Positions 1 to 12,000 of a stretch of 56,868 bases of DNA are shown one piece after another. How positions within the stretch are numbered: the first letter of the stretch is position 1; every line of letters begins with the position of its first letter. The stretch is from Candidatus Iainarchaeum sp. (lineage in GTDB: Archaea; B1Sed10-29; WALL01): positions 1 to 56,868 of the forward strand of contig JAGMCR010000005.1 in NCBI GenBank assembly GCA_023129115.1. Direction: 5' to 3'. Both the position numbers and the translations under genes were made by a program. Below the pieces are notes generated by a model. The model searched no databases. It worked only from the letters and a program-made list of their open reading frames with translations, and had not been told where the DNA came from.

Positions 1-3000
1 CGGCTGCACCTGCTGGCTCGGCTGCCTCTGCCGCAGCCCTGCGGGCCTCGCGCTCATCCACGCGGGCCATGGATCTGTCAACTATTTCGCCCACCTTAGC
101 AGACTCTGCCAGCGCCTTCGTGCGCAAGGCCTCCAGAGTCCGTGGCCTCACGATGAGCGGGGTCATAACGCCCGCCTCGTCCGCGAGCTTTTTTACGTAC
201 TTGGTTTCCTGCATATTGGGGTGAAGAGCAAGTATAAGCGGTGGGCTATACCTCTCGACTTCGTGCTTCATCTTCTCGTGGAAGTCCTCGCTCTCCCAGT
301 CCTCCTCGACCTCAATGTTCTCGAGAGCCCTCTCCCGCAGCGCGTCCAAGGTCTCCTTGGTTACGTGCTGGATTGGCGACTCGCCGGCAACCCTAGAAAG
401 CCTGCCCGCGTAATCCGCGACAGGCTCTTCACCAAGCCTTATTGCGGGGAAGAAAAGCTCGCGCCCCCGGAGGTCCCGCTTCATTCTCGTGTGCTTTGCT
501 GTAGTGAAGCCCCTCGCATCGAGCTGTGTCTCGGCAGCCTCCCTGATTGGAACAACAGGCCCGGCAACCGGCGGAACTGCCCTTGCCGGCGGCCTCTCTG
601 CGGGTGGCACTCCACGCGCTGGCGGCCTTGTTGTTGGCGGCCTTCCAGCGGGCCGTGCTTCTCCTGCTGGCGGCCTTGCCGGTGGCCTTGCCGGTGGCCT
701 TCTAGGCGCGGGAGTTACTTCCTCGCCCCTGTCGCGCGCCCTCTTTCTCCTTATGAGCTCGCGCTTGACCTCGCCCTGCAAAGTGGCGTTCCAGTATTGC
801 TTGTAAATCTTTTTACCACGGTTCGTGTTGGCCGCAATTACCTTGGTGCGGTCCCCGCCCTTCCAGCGCTTCTGGTGCGGCTCGAGCTGGTTCAACACTC
901 TCCTGAACTGCCGGTCATCATAAAGCGCCTCGATTGCGTCGGCCCATTCCTCCACGGTCTCCGGCATCACGCCGAGTGCATCGTGGCAAATTGCGTCAAG
1001 GATTAGAGTGTCCTTGTCGCCCCGTGCGCTGCTGCGGTCGTACGCCCGCACGCCGCCCGTGATGTGGCCCTCTTCCTCGAGCTCCTTCAGCAGGGTAGCA
1101 CCAGTCTCTTCCGGCACCCCGCCGACGTCCGCCGGCTTCTCCCAGTCGTGCACCTTGTCCCCGGATGCATCGACGCGGTCCTTGAGCAGCGCGTAAATGA
1201 GGCGCTGGCCCTCTTTCTTGTAGTGCGCCTGCGCGTCGGCGTCCCAGCGGCTCGGGTCGCCCTGGACATGGTCCAGCTCGTAAGTCATGCCGAGCGACCA
1301 GAAGAGCTGGTCCTTGTTCCTCAATAGCTTGGGCCTGGACTTCACGTTCGAGAGCTCCTTGACCGTGGCACTGGTGTCAACGGCGCGCAGCTCGTCGAAC
1401 GCCACTGGGGTGAAGCCCTGGTAGGCGTCGAGCTTCTCTTCGGCCCTGGGCGTTACCCTGCCGAGCTCTTTTCTTGCCTCGGCCAGCCTCTTGATTAGCT
1501 CGGTTTGCTTCTCCAGGCGCTCGACTTTTCTAGTGCACGTCACCGTGTCTTCCCCTGCCCTCGCCTCGTCCCGGTCTATGCTGCGCTGCTGGGCGACGAC
1601 ATCGCCCCTGCTGGCGCGAATGCTTGACCTTATGCCGTCGGCGGCAAGGCCAGCGAACGCGTGGTCGCCGAAGAATGCCTTCGCCTCGTCGGCAAACCCG
1701 CACTCCTCATAAGCCGGGTTGTTGAGGATGTCAATAAACGGCACTCCACTCACGGCATCCCCCTTGGCGCCGAGCCAGTGCGGCTCATTGGCCGCGTCAA
1801 TCTCGTTCTGGAAGTTGTCCAAATAGGTGAGGGCAAAGTCAAAGTCGTCCAGCTGCTCCTGGAGCTGCTGCTCCCTTGCCGCTGGCCGCGCGTAGCCACT
1901 GGCCGCGTCACGCTCTTCCGTGGCCTCGGCCAGCTCATTCTGCTTGTCCTCCAGGAGGTCGTTGGTCTGCTCGACGAGAGCCCTCCTAATTCTCCGTGCC
2001 TCGGTGTTGACTTGGTCAATCTGCGCCCCCCTCTCTTCCTTGTCGCCCATGCCAAGCTCTGCAATCAGCTTTTTCTTGGCGTGCACCCAGTCCGTGAAGC
2101 GCGGGCCGTCCTCAGTGTCCATGTGCAGGCGCTTCAGCATCGAGCGGAACTTCTGGTACTTCGATTCGGGCAGTGCCGAGTAGTCGATGTCCCTCCCGTT
2201 CGCGACGATGCGGTCGTAAACGCCCAGGAGGCCCTCTTCCCGCATTCTCCTCCTGGCGGCCTCGATGTTGACCTGCCCGCCGTCCATGGTCTCGCGGATA
2301 ATGCCCATTATGTCTTCCGAGCGCTCATAGTCCATGCCAAAGGCGATACGGCCGTCCAGGCCCTCCGGGATAATGCCGCGCCGGGTGAGGTCTTTCGCGA
2401 TGTCGATGAACACCAGCTCGCGGTTCGTGGAAAACTTGAAGAACTTGGCGTACTCGCTCGGGCTCCGCTCCCTGAACTCTTCCTCGACCGGTGAGTCGCC
2501 GTGCAGGACGATGGCCGCCGCCGGGTCCAGGTGGGGATAAGTCATCATTTCTTCTTCCCCGGGCTCAAACGCAACATTCCTTTCGACGTCGACAGTGAGC
2601 GCGTCTTCCATGGACTCGGGGAAGAGGTCGCGGTAGCCGTCCCTCTTTTGGGTGATGTAGTCCACGGTGTCGAGGTCAAACTTCATGAGAGTTTTCTCGC
2701 GCTCTTCCTCGTCAGTGGTGCGGAGTATAAGGTTGTCCTCGTGCTCCAGCGGTGTCCTGAAGTCGCCGCGCCTCATGCTTATCTTTCGGCTGAGGTCCCT
2801 GTCGAGGGCCATTTCCGTCCAGTAATCCTTTTTGGTGACCCACTTGCCGCCGACCTTTACCTTCGACGGCATGTACAGCGTGAACTTGTCCTTGTCGACA
2901 ATCGTGCCGTTGCGGAACGCGCGGACAATCGCCCTCGGGTTTTCCGCGATGCTGCCCACCATACCTTTGAAGGCACTCCTCAGCAGCTTCTTTCTCGTCT

Positions 3001-6000
3001 TCTTGCTCTTGCTGGGGAGGTCGGTTTCATTAATCTTTTTGATTTCTCTTCCGTAAGCCGCGACTGTTTCCCTGAACCCAACGTTGCCGCGCAGGAAGCG
3101 AAGCATTTCCTTGGCGATTGGCAGGTGCGCCTTGGCCACTGCCTTCTCGAGCTTGACGTCGCTCTCCTCGTAATCGGTCAGCACTTTCTCGTAATTGTCC
3201 AGCATCGCCTCCGTGTCCCCGATGTTGTAGTCCGCCGGGTTGTTTTCACTCCAGGCCACCGTCGAGACACGGTCGCGCATAAGCTCGCCCTGCCTCTTGA
3301 ACTGCTCTTTGTCCATTTTAAGGGCGTACTTGTCCGCCTCCTTGTCGATTACCGCGAACTCACGCGCGAGCCTTGCGTTGCCGGTCTTCAGCGCCTTGGC
3401 GTACTTGATTGCCCCGTCGACGACACGCGCCGCCGGCGTCTTCGTGTCCGCCGGGCTGACCGCCTTCCTTATGGCTGCCAGGCTCCTCGGGTCCCGGATA
3501 TTCGTGCCCTTGATGTTGCCGGCAATCCTGACGCCGACCAGGGTGCCGTGGCAGCGCGAGATTATGTCGTAGCCCGCCTTCTTCAGCGCCTGGTACTTCG
3601 CGAACTCTTCCTTGTCGCTGTCCGTGAAAGTCGTGAAGTCATTCATCGCCGTATAGGCAGCGTCCAGGGCATAGTCCGGGTGCTCGAGCAGAAGTATCTC
3701 GTTCTTCGCCACGATGATGTCGTTGAATCGCTCGGGCTGGTTTTGGCGGAGCCCATTCTCCCACTGCGCAAGCTTCGCGTCAAGCTCCCCGAACCGGTCG
3801 CCCTCGGCCGCGTCAAGGCGGCCTGTGCCAACCAGCTTGTCCTGCAGCTCCTCGAACACTGTCCTTTCGGCCACGGTAAGGCCGGCGTGCACGCTGTCCT
3901 TTTTGGCGCGGAGCGTGTCTGCGGGAGTTTCCCCGGCCAGCTTAGCCATGTGCTGCAGGAGCGTCACCCTCGCGGAAGAGCCACTGAATTCGCCCTCCAA
4001 GTCGTCCCAGCCGCGCGTCACGCGGTGCATTCCCGCGATGGCGTCCGCTGCCTCCACCGGGAACGACTCCACGACCAGCTTGCTCCTCTTCGACGGCGAG
4101 GTGCGGGCCTTGTTGTAGGCCCTGGCGACGAGCCAGTGCTTCTCGAACTCGTTCGCGCCCATCTGTTCCCTGAGGCGTCCCGAGCCCTCTGACCGGAAGA
4201 TTGCCTCGGGCACTTCTTCCGGCTTGACGGGCTTGCCGTTGATGACGAACGCCCCCGACTCGATTACCTCGCCGAGCCCGGGCACCCACCTCGGCGCGCG
4301 CTTCAGGACTGCCGCGCCGGGAGTGCCGTGCTTGACGTAGACGACGTCGCGGACGACCTCTTCCCTGCCAGTGCCCTCGTGCACCTTCACCAGCTTCTCG
4401 CCCTCGTCAGTTGTGGAATACGTGAGGCCGTACGACTCGTCGAGCCACCCGTCGAGCCTCCTGGCCTCATCGCCGGTCGCGGTCCTCCGCTCGCCCTCGA
4501 GCTCCGCCGCAGTGTATTCGTGGCGGCTGCCGTCCGCCCTCCTGACTCTTATGCGCTTGGGCACGGCCTTGTGGTAGACTGCACTGCCGCCGAACGCGCC
4601 CTTCGCCCCCAGTAACGGGCCGAAAGCGTCGCGGTCCTCGCCGGCGTTCTCCCGGCTGTCCTTGCAAAGCCTGATGAGGTCGGCCGGCCTCGCGAAGCTG
4701 TAGAACTTCCCGTCGATTGTAATCGCTCCGCCGCCTATGTCATAAGACTCATCGTCGATTTCGACTTGTGGCTTGCGCTCGGGCGGCTCGAACATGCCCG
4801 TGTTTTGCTTGATTTTGGTCTCGATTTCTTTTTTCACTGCCTTAGCCCGCCCGTACTGCGGCCTCATGATTCCCTGGGCCTCTGCCTCGGCAGTAAGTGA
4901 GTGGCCGGTCGCCGCATCCGTAAGCATGGACAGCTCCGCCCTGTCCTGGGGGTCGAACAGGTTGTACTCCTTGCCCAGGATGTTGAGCTTGCCGCCCCTC
5001 ACGGTCGTTGCCACCTCGGTGGCACGGTTGGTCGCGGGGTCTAGGACATAAGCCTTGAACTCCTCGCCCTCGATTTGGCCCAGCAGCGAGGCGTCTCCCG
5101 CCTCCATAAGTTTCCGGGACGCCATGTACACAAGCTGGTCGAAGGCGTCTTCCTCCACGTCCTCAAGCGCCAGGTCAATCACCGTTTTTTTGTCCAGCCT
5201 GGCGAGCCGCCTCCGCGCGGCAGCCTCGGTGAGTGTGGCGTCGTCGGCCCTCAGCTGCCTGATTGCGACCTTGTCGCCGAGCTCTGGCACCTTGTCCACC
5301 AAAAGCTCAGCCATCTGGGCGTCCAGAAAGCCAAAGTAAGTGGTGTCGCGCTGGTCCCTGACAGCGGCCTCCAGCGTCCTGCGCCGCTGGTTGGCGCTGA
5401 AGTTTGCGTAATTCTCCTTCGCATCACCCACTGACTGCCCACTGTCCACAAGCGCCATGACCGTGACCCGCTCGGCCACGTCAGGGTTTGCCCGCACGGC
5501 ATTGAGCAAGTCTTCCTCGGTTGTGTCGTCCGCGTCCAGGCGAGTTATTACGTCGGCCACGGGCTCGTACGCGTCCTCGACTCCCGAAAGGAAGTCCTCT
5601 AGGCACTGCTCTCTCGGGCCGTGGAGCTCGCCAAGCAGCGCTGGGCTCGCCATCTCGGTCACTTTGCCGGTGATTGGGTCGGTCCGGCCGAGCATGACGT
5701 CGAAATGGCTGTCCAGCTTCGACGCCTCCGTGATGTGCCCGCCAAGAAGGATTGCCTCCAAAACCGTGTTTACTTCCCTTTGCCTGCCGCCCGCGTCGGC
5801 AAACGTTATCTTTCCGTCAGCGACAGTATAGCCCTCGAACTCGCCGTCGAGCCTCGCCAGCTTGTCAACAAAGTCCGCCTCGCCCGGCAGCGCCTGGGCC
5901 GCGGGAATAATTTGGTCCACGAACACGCTCTGGTAGTCGTCGCCGAGCGCGTCCTCGACCTCCTTCGTGTTTTGGATTTTGTAGCCCAAGCTGAGGAACT

Positions 6001-9000
6001 GCCTCTCCCTGATGTCGTCGAGCCTCTTCTCGTACGACGTGTCAATGGTCCTGTTCCTGACCATGTCCTCTTCCATCTCGGCGTATTGCGTGGAGAAGTT
6101 TGCCTGCATCTCTGCCTTGGAATAGGTGTCCGCGCCGTTCCTTATGAAGTACTCCCTGTTGAACCTGCCGCCCCAGCACTCCCACTCCGTGGTCTCGACT
6201 TCTTCGGTCGCCTTAACGCGCTTGCCTTCCTTCGTGAGGAACATGTGGCCCTTCAGCCTGTAGTCGTTCCTGTAGCCGTCGGCCGCCGCGCTCTTTTCCT
6301 GGAAGGAGTGGATTGCCTTGGCGACGCTGTTACGGTCGAGCTTGATTCCCACGCGGAACGGGTAGTTTCTTCGCTCCGCGAGGTCGGCGAGCTCCACGCG
6401 GTCCAGTGGGTTCCCCAAGTCGTAGCGCCGGCCCTCCACCGTGACCTTGCCGTCACGGATGCTCGCCTCCTCGTGCGTGGTCCCGCCGGTGTCGGGATCC
6501 GTGGTTATTTTTATTGTCAGGGTCTTGCCCTCGAGCTCTTCGGCCGTAGCCGTGAGCTCGTGCGTGCCGCGCTTGAAGAGCCAGTCCCGGCTCTTGGACT
6601 CCTCGACGCCGTCGACGTAGCGGTAGAGCCTCACAAGCGTCTCTGCCTCTGGCGCGGAGTCTGCGGGCAGCGTGCCCAGGAACCGGAAGCGCTGGAGCAG
6701 CGCCTTGGTGTCCTCGCTGAGCCCCGCGTCCCCGAGCAGTGAATCAATGTTGTCGCTCGCGGAGTTGGCCTTGTCAAACTCTCCCCACTTTAGCCTCTGG
6801 TTGGACACGCGCACGGTTCGGCTGAAGTTATAGACCTCGGTCTCGTCCAGTGTCGAGCCAGCCGCGAACCTGCCCTCGGTAATTGGGCTGTCGACATTGT
6901 GCCAGTCCTCGTGCGTGTCCGGCTCCAGGAACTCTGCCTCCTCTTCTTCCGGGGTGAAGCCATAGTACTGGAGCGTGCGCCCATCGAACCTGAACCCGTC
7001 GTGCCCGCCAAGTATTTCGTTGACAGTGTTCCCGCCGTACCTCTGGAACAAGTCCCTCACGCGCTCGTGCGTCTCCTCGCTCTCGTCGTCGAACTTGTCG
7101 AGCAGCTCGCCCCTGAGGGCTGCCTCGAACGCCCTCTCGGCCGCCGGGTCCTCAATCTGCACGGCCCCTCCCCTCTTTATGCGGACCGGGAGAGTCCGGC
7201 TCTTGTCCGTGACTACATAGAACGCGCCTGTCTGGGCTTTTGCGTCGCCAAGGATTTTGTCGGCGACCACGCGCTCGTAGCTGTCGCCGAGTTCGCTCAT
7301 GAGCTCACGCGTGTTAAATGTCCTGCCCTCTACGTCCAAGTAGTCACTGAACAGGTCAACCACCACTGCCTCGCCGCCCTCGTCCTCGAACGCCAGCACG
7401 CCGTCGCCGACGGCGTACGTCGTGCCCTCGTGGGTGAACGCGTAGTCCATGTTGGCGACTATATCCCTTTCGTCAAGAGTGATGGCGGTGGGGTTGACGC
7501 GCTCGAAGAGGGTTTCGTCCGCAACGCCGTGGGCGCGGGCCATGTTCATCACGTCGCCGTACATCGGGTTCCACTCGACCTGTATCTGCTTGCGCTCGGT
7601 CTGCAGGTCGTTGTATGCGAGCACCTTGGCCTCGGGCCCGTTAAGCCTCTCGACTGTTTCCGCCCATTGCGCTGGAGTGAGCTCGATGGGCCACTCCTTC
7701 ATGCCCTCAAGCACCGTGGCCATGTCAAGCATGCGCTGGGTGCGTGCCATGCTGCTAATGGATTTGCCCTCGAGCTCCTCGGCGCTGCCCGTGACCTTTT
7801 CGCCGAGCCTCTCGAAGTAGCGGCGCGAATCCGTCTTGAATTCCCTGACTGCCTCGGAATCGCCCGTCCGAAAGCCCATCTGCCGCCTAGCGTTCTGCCG
7901 CAGCGCGGCCCAGCTGTTCTGCACGCGCTCCTGGGCGTCCTCGAGCCTGCCCACGCGCTCGCGCTCCCAGTCAATGGTTGCCTCCCTGCGCTGGCGCCTG
8001 TTCTCGATTCCCCTCAGCTCGCGGCGCGGGTTCAGGTCCCTAAGCTTCTTCCAGGCCCTGGCCCACTCGTGGTAGTCCGGGTTGTAGAGGCTGGCCGTGG
8101 CCCTGTCGAGCCCGCCGACTGCATCGTCGAACTTTTCCTTGAGCGGCTCTTCCCCGGGGAAGAGCTTCTTGGCGCTGATGTCGGGCACGCTTATGTCGGC
8201 CTCCTCGTCCTCGGCCGTGATGTCGCCGTACGCCTCCCTCTGCGTCTCGAACGGGAGTGCGGAGTGGTGCTCTTCGTATGCCTCGGCCTTTTCCTCGGGA
8301 GTGCCCTCGCGCATCACTTCCTCAAGCGCTTTGGCTGCCTCGTTCCTTTCCTCGACAGTGGCCTTGATTTCTTTCCTGACGCGGAAGCCCGGCCTCACGC
8401 GCCGCTGCATGAAGCGCGTGAACGCGTTGGTCCCGGTGAGGCGCAGCTCCTTGACGGCCTTTTTGTTGTTGGCCAGGTCGTCGAGCGTGTTAATCCTGTA
8501 TTTTGCGAGCGTGTTCTTGACCCACGCCTCCTCGTGCTTGATGTCGGCGTCGTCCAGCATTCTCGAGACCTGGCTGTCAATTGGCAGGCGCCCCCTCACG
8601 TACTTGGCGCGCCGGCCGAACTCCCTCGCGAACCTCTGGGGGTTCCAGGTGGCGGGCCTGCGCCCGTGCTCGTCGACGAAGTCCCTCAATGCCGCGAGGG
8701 CTGCGTCGACCTCGGGCCCCTGGTTCCTGTCGGGGTCGGCTTCTATCTCGTCAATATCTGGCCCCACGACGCGGAGCAGCTCCTCCCGGTTCCGGCCACG
8801 CAGGCCTTCTTCCTGCTCGGCGAGTCTGGCCTCAAACATGGGGGCGTGCAGCTTGCTAAAGACTTCTGCGAATTGCGCCGCGTCCCAGGCGCCTGTCTCC
8901 TCATAGTCGGAGATGAACTCCTGTGCTGCCCGATAGTTTTCGTTCGCGTCGGCATTTGGCATGAACTCCGCGAAATCCCTGAGATAACTATCTGCTGTCC

Positions 9001-12000
9001 TGCGGCCCTCGGCGGCGCCCAGTGCCCCGAAGCGGCTCTTTACCTCTTCTTCTGTTTTGCCGTACGCGACCTCATTAATCTGCCTAGTCAGCTTGGCGTA
9101 CTCGTCGCCGTCCCACTCGGGCGCCTCGCGGTAGTTGTCGACAATGTCCTCTGCCTCCTCAAGGCGGCGCCGTGCGCGCCTGTCCGGGTAAAGGTTAATG
9201 CTCGTGCGCAGGTCGGCGAGCACTTCGTCCGCCGCCTCGACCGCGTCCCCGCGGCTCATGTCTTCCATGCGGTAGCGCGACAGCGCCTCGCTCACGCGGT
9301 CGTACGTGCCCTGTGGCATCTTGTCCGAGTACCTCTGCTTGAACTGCTCGAGTGCGTCCCACTTCTTGTTCCGGATGGCCTTCTCGACCTTCAGCATCAT
9401 CTCGGCCGCTTGCCTGTCCGCCTTCTTGACTTTGGCGTCCTTGCCCCTGAACAGCATGTGCCCAAGGCTCTTGCTCGACAGCGCGTCCTCAAGCGACAAA
9501 AGGCTCTTGTTGTCCCTCTTGCCAGCCGCGCCAAGGAAGCTCTGCACCTCTTCCGGCGAGTACTCAAGGCCCTGCTCCCTCATGAACACGGAAAGCTGCT
9601 TTGTCACAGGCGCCAGTTCCTGCGCCCCGTAAACCGCGCTGACATACTGCGTGGCAAGCTGCTTCTCAAGAGCCTGCCACCTCTCCCGCGACAAGCCCTC
9701 GAACTCGTCGCGCGTCCTGTCCGGGAAGAGTTCGACCAGCCTCTCAATGTTCTTCTGCTTCACCGCCTCAATCCTGTCAAGCGCAACCCTCGCCCTCTTG
9801 GTGAGGCGCTCGTGCGTGGCGTCGTCTGCCACGCGCGCATAAGACTCGTGGCCCATGACGTTCTTCTTCATGTGGTTGAGGACTGCCACCTTTTCCCGCG
9901 GCGTCCTCGCGGCCAGCACCCGGCCAACCCCCAGGACCATGTAGGCGCGCCTCTGCGTGCGCTCGTCAAGATTGTCCCAGTTCTTCCACGCGACGCGCTG
10001 GAGCGCGTCAAGGTCTTCCGCGGCCGCCAGCTCGTTCACGCGCCGCCTGATTGCTGCGTTGGGGTGCGTCGCCAGCTCCGCAATCCCTTCGTCGCGGTCG
10101 GACTCAAGCTGTTCCGCCAGCTTCCTCATGAGGCTCCTGCCCTGTGCCTTCTTCCGCGGCGACTTTATGAACTTGAACTTTTCGTGGTCGCCCTTGACAA
10201 GCAGGTAGCCGAGGTACTCGCTCCCAAGCGCCTCGTCAACCGTCCCTATGCGCTGGTCGCTCCGCTGCCGCGCAAGCTGCATCAATGCGTCGAGGTTCGC
10301 GCGGGTGTAGCCCCTTGTCCCCTCGCCGGTAGCCTCCAATAGCCTGAACATCTCGCTCGCGGTGTCGGACACGGGAAGCGGCTCGGCGCCTTCTTCAGCT
10401 GCTTCTTCGGCGCCTTCTTCGGCGCCTTCTTCGGCGCCTGGCTCGCCCTCAGGCCTAGGCCCGAGGTCGCCGTGGTAATACGCGCGGGTCACCCTATCCC
10501 ACATGTCAGTCAACTGCGGCGCGCCCGCCGGTGGCTGTGCGCCAGGCGGCACTGCGCCAGGCGGCACTGCGCCAGGCACTTCTGCGCCCGGTGGAGCGGC
10601 TGCTGCTGGAACAAGCTGCACTTCCTGCTGCCTGTCCATGATGGACTGGTGCAGTTTTTCAGCGATTTCCTTAGCCTTCTTCTGCTCGATGTGGTCCTGC
10701 AGCCTGGCGAGTGCCTTCCTGTACTCGTGGCCTTCCACCCCCTCGAGTGCGTCCCTGATAACGCCCCGCCTGCGGTTCAATACTTCCAAGCCGTTCCTGA
10801 GCTGCATGCGCTCCTCGACCGTGAGGTCCTCAAAGTGTGTTATTTGGCCAAGCCGGTCCTTCAGGTTGAACAGCCTCGTGAGCTTCACCGAGTCGTTTTG
10901 CTCTTCCGGCACCCCCTCTGGCGTCGGGACTGCTCCCGCCATCACTCCTGAGTGCTGGGCAAGCGCATTGATTGCGGTGAACACCTGCTCTTCGTCAAGG
11001 TCACGGTAGTCGCGCCCGCCGATGAGCGTGCGAAGATTCTGGCGAAGGCCCTGCCTTAGCTCGCCCTCCTGGTAGACTCCTTCCTGGAGCCGGTTGAGTG
11101 GCTGGATTATGTCTGTGCCAATGCCACTTGTTTCTGCCTTGTCCTTGAGGTCGGCGAACTCAAGATTGGTGACGCGGCCCTGGCCGGCGCGCTCCTTGTC
11201 TATGAGCCGCTGGATTGCATCGCCCATTTGGCCGTAGGCACTAACGCGCTCGGGCGAGAGCCCTGCGTTGAACTGCCGGAGGTTCGAGTGGACATTTACC
11301 AGTGCGCGCATGTCGCTCTGGCCGATGTTGTGATATGCCATGTCCGGGCTTGCGACGCGCGTGATTGCCTCGTGCTGGTCCTCGGGAATGCCGAGCTCGT
11401 TCAGCACCTGCCTCATTCCCGCGGCGCCGAGGTGGCGGACACTGTCAGTAACCTGGTCCTGGGTCCGCTGCGGGCGCTGGGCGAGGTTCTCCAGCGTCTG
11501 CTGCATGGGGTTCTGCGCGGCAGCGTCCTGCTGCGCGTTTGGGTTGACGCCCAGGCCCTGGTAGCCCCGCTCCATCTGGCCCGCCACAGAATTGCGGCTG
11601 CTCATGTTGTTGTACAACTCGAGCAATAGGTCCTTGTGCACCTTGTCGCCGGCCTTGTACGAAAGCGGCCCGGCCCGGCCGTGCCTCTCGTTCAGGGCGC
11701 TTGCCTCTTCGTGAGTAATTGGAGTGTTAAGGAAAGCACGAATGTTGCGGGTGCCAGACCACGCGGTCTGGCTCCAGTGGATTTCGTGCCTGAAGATGTT
11801 GAACGGCGAGAACCGCGACGCCCCGTACTTTTCCCTCGCGTCGGCCTCGTCCACCTTTGCCCTCTCGAGCCGCACAAGCAGCGGCTCCAGCTCAGGGCCA
11901 CGCATCCCCATTGCATGGGACTGTACAAAAGCTGTGTGGGCGTAAAGCCGGTCCCACTTTTTTCTCCTAAGGTTTTCTCTCAAATCGCCAGTCGATTTTC

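Noticed and set aside
6899..10342. 1147-codon plus-strand open frame (and similar frames at 221-1006, 2501-4192, 5621-6742)
   Set aside because: They are codon-aligned antisense shadows of the giant minus-strand gene; their translations are Leu/Arg/Val-rich with no domain pattern, while the minus frame is continuous through all of them.
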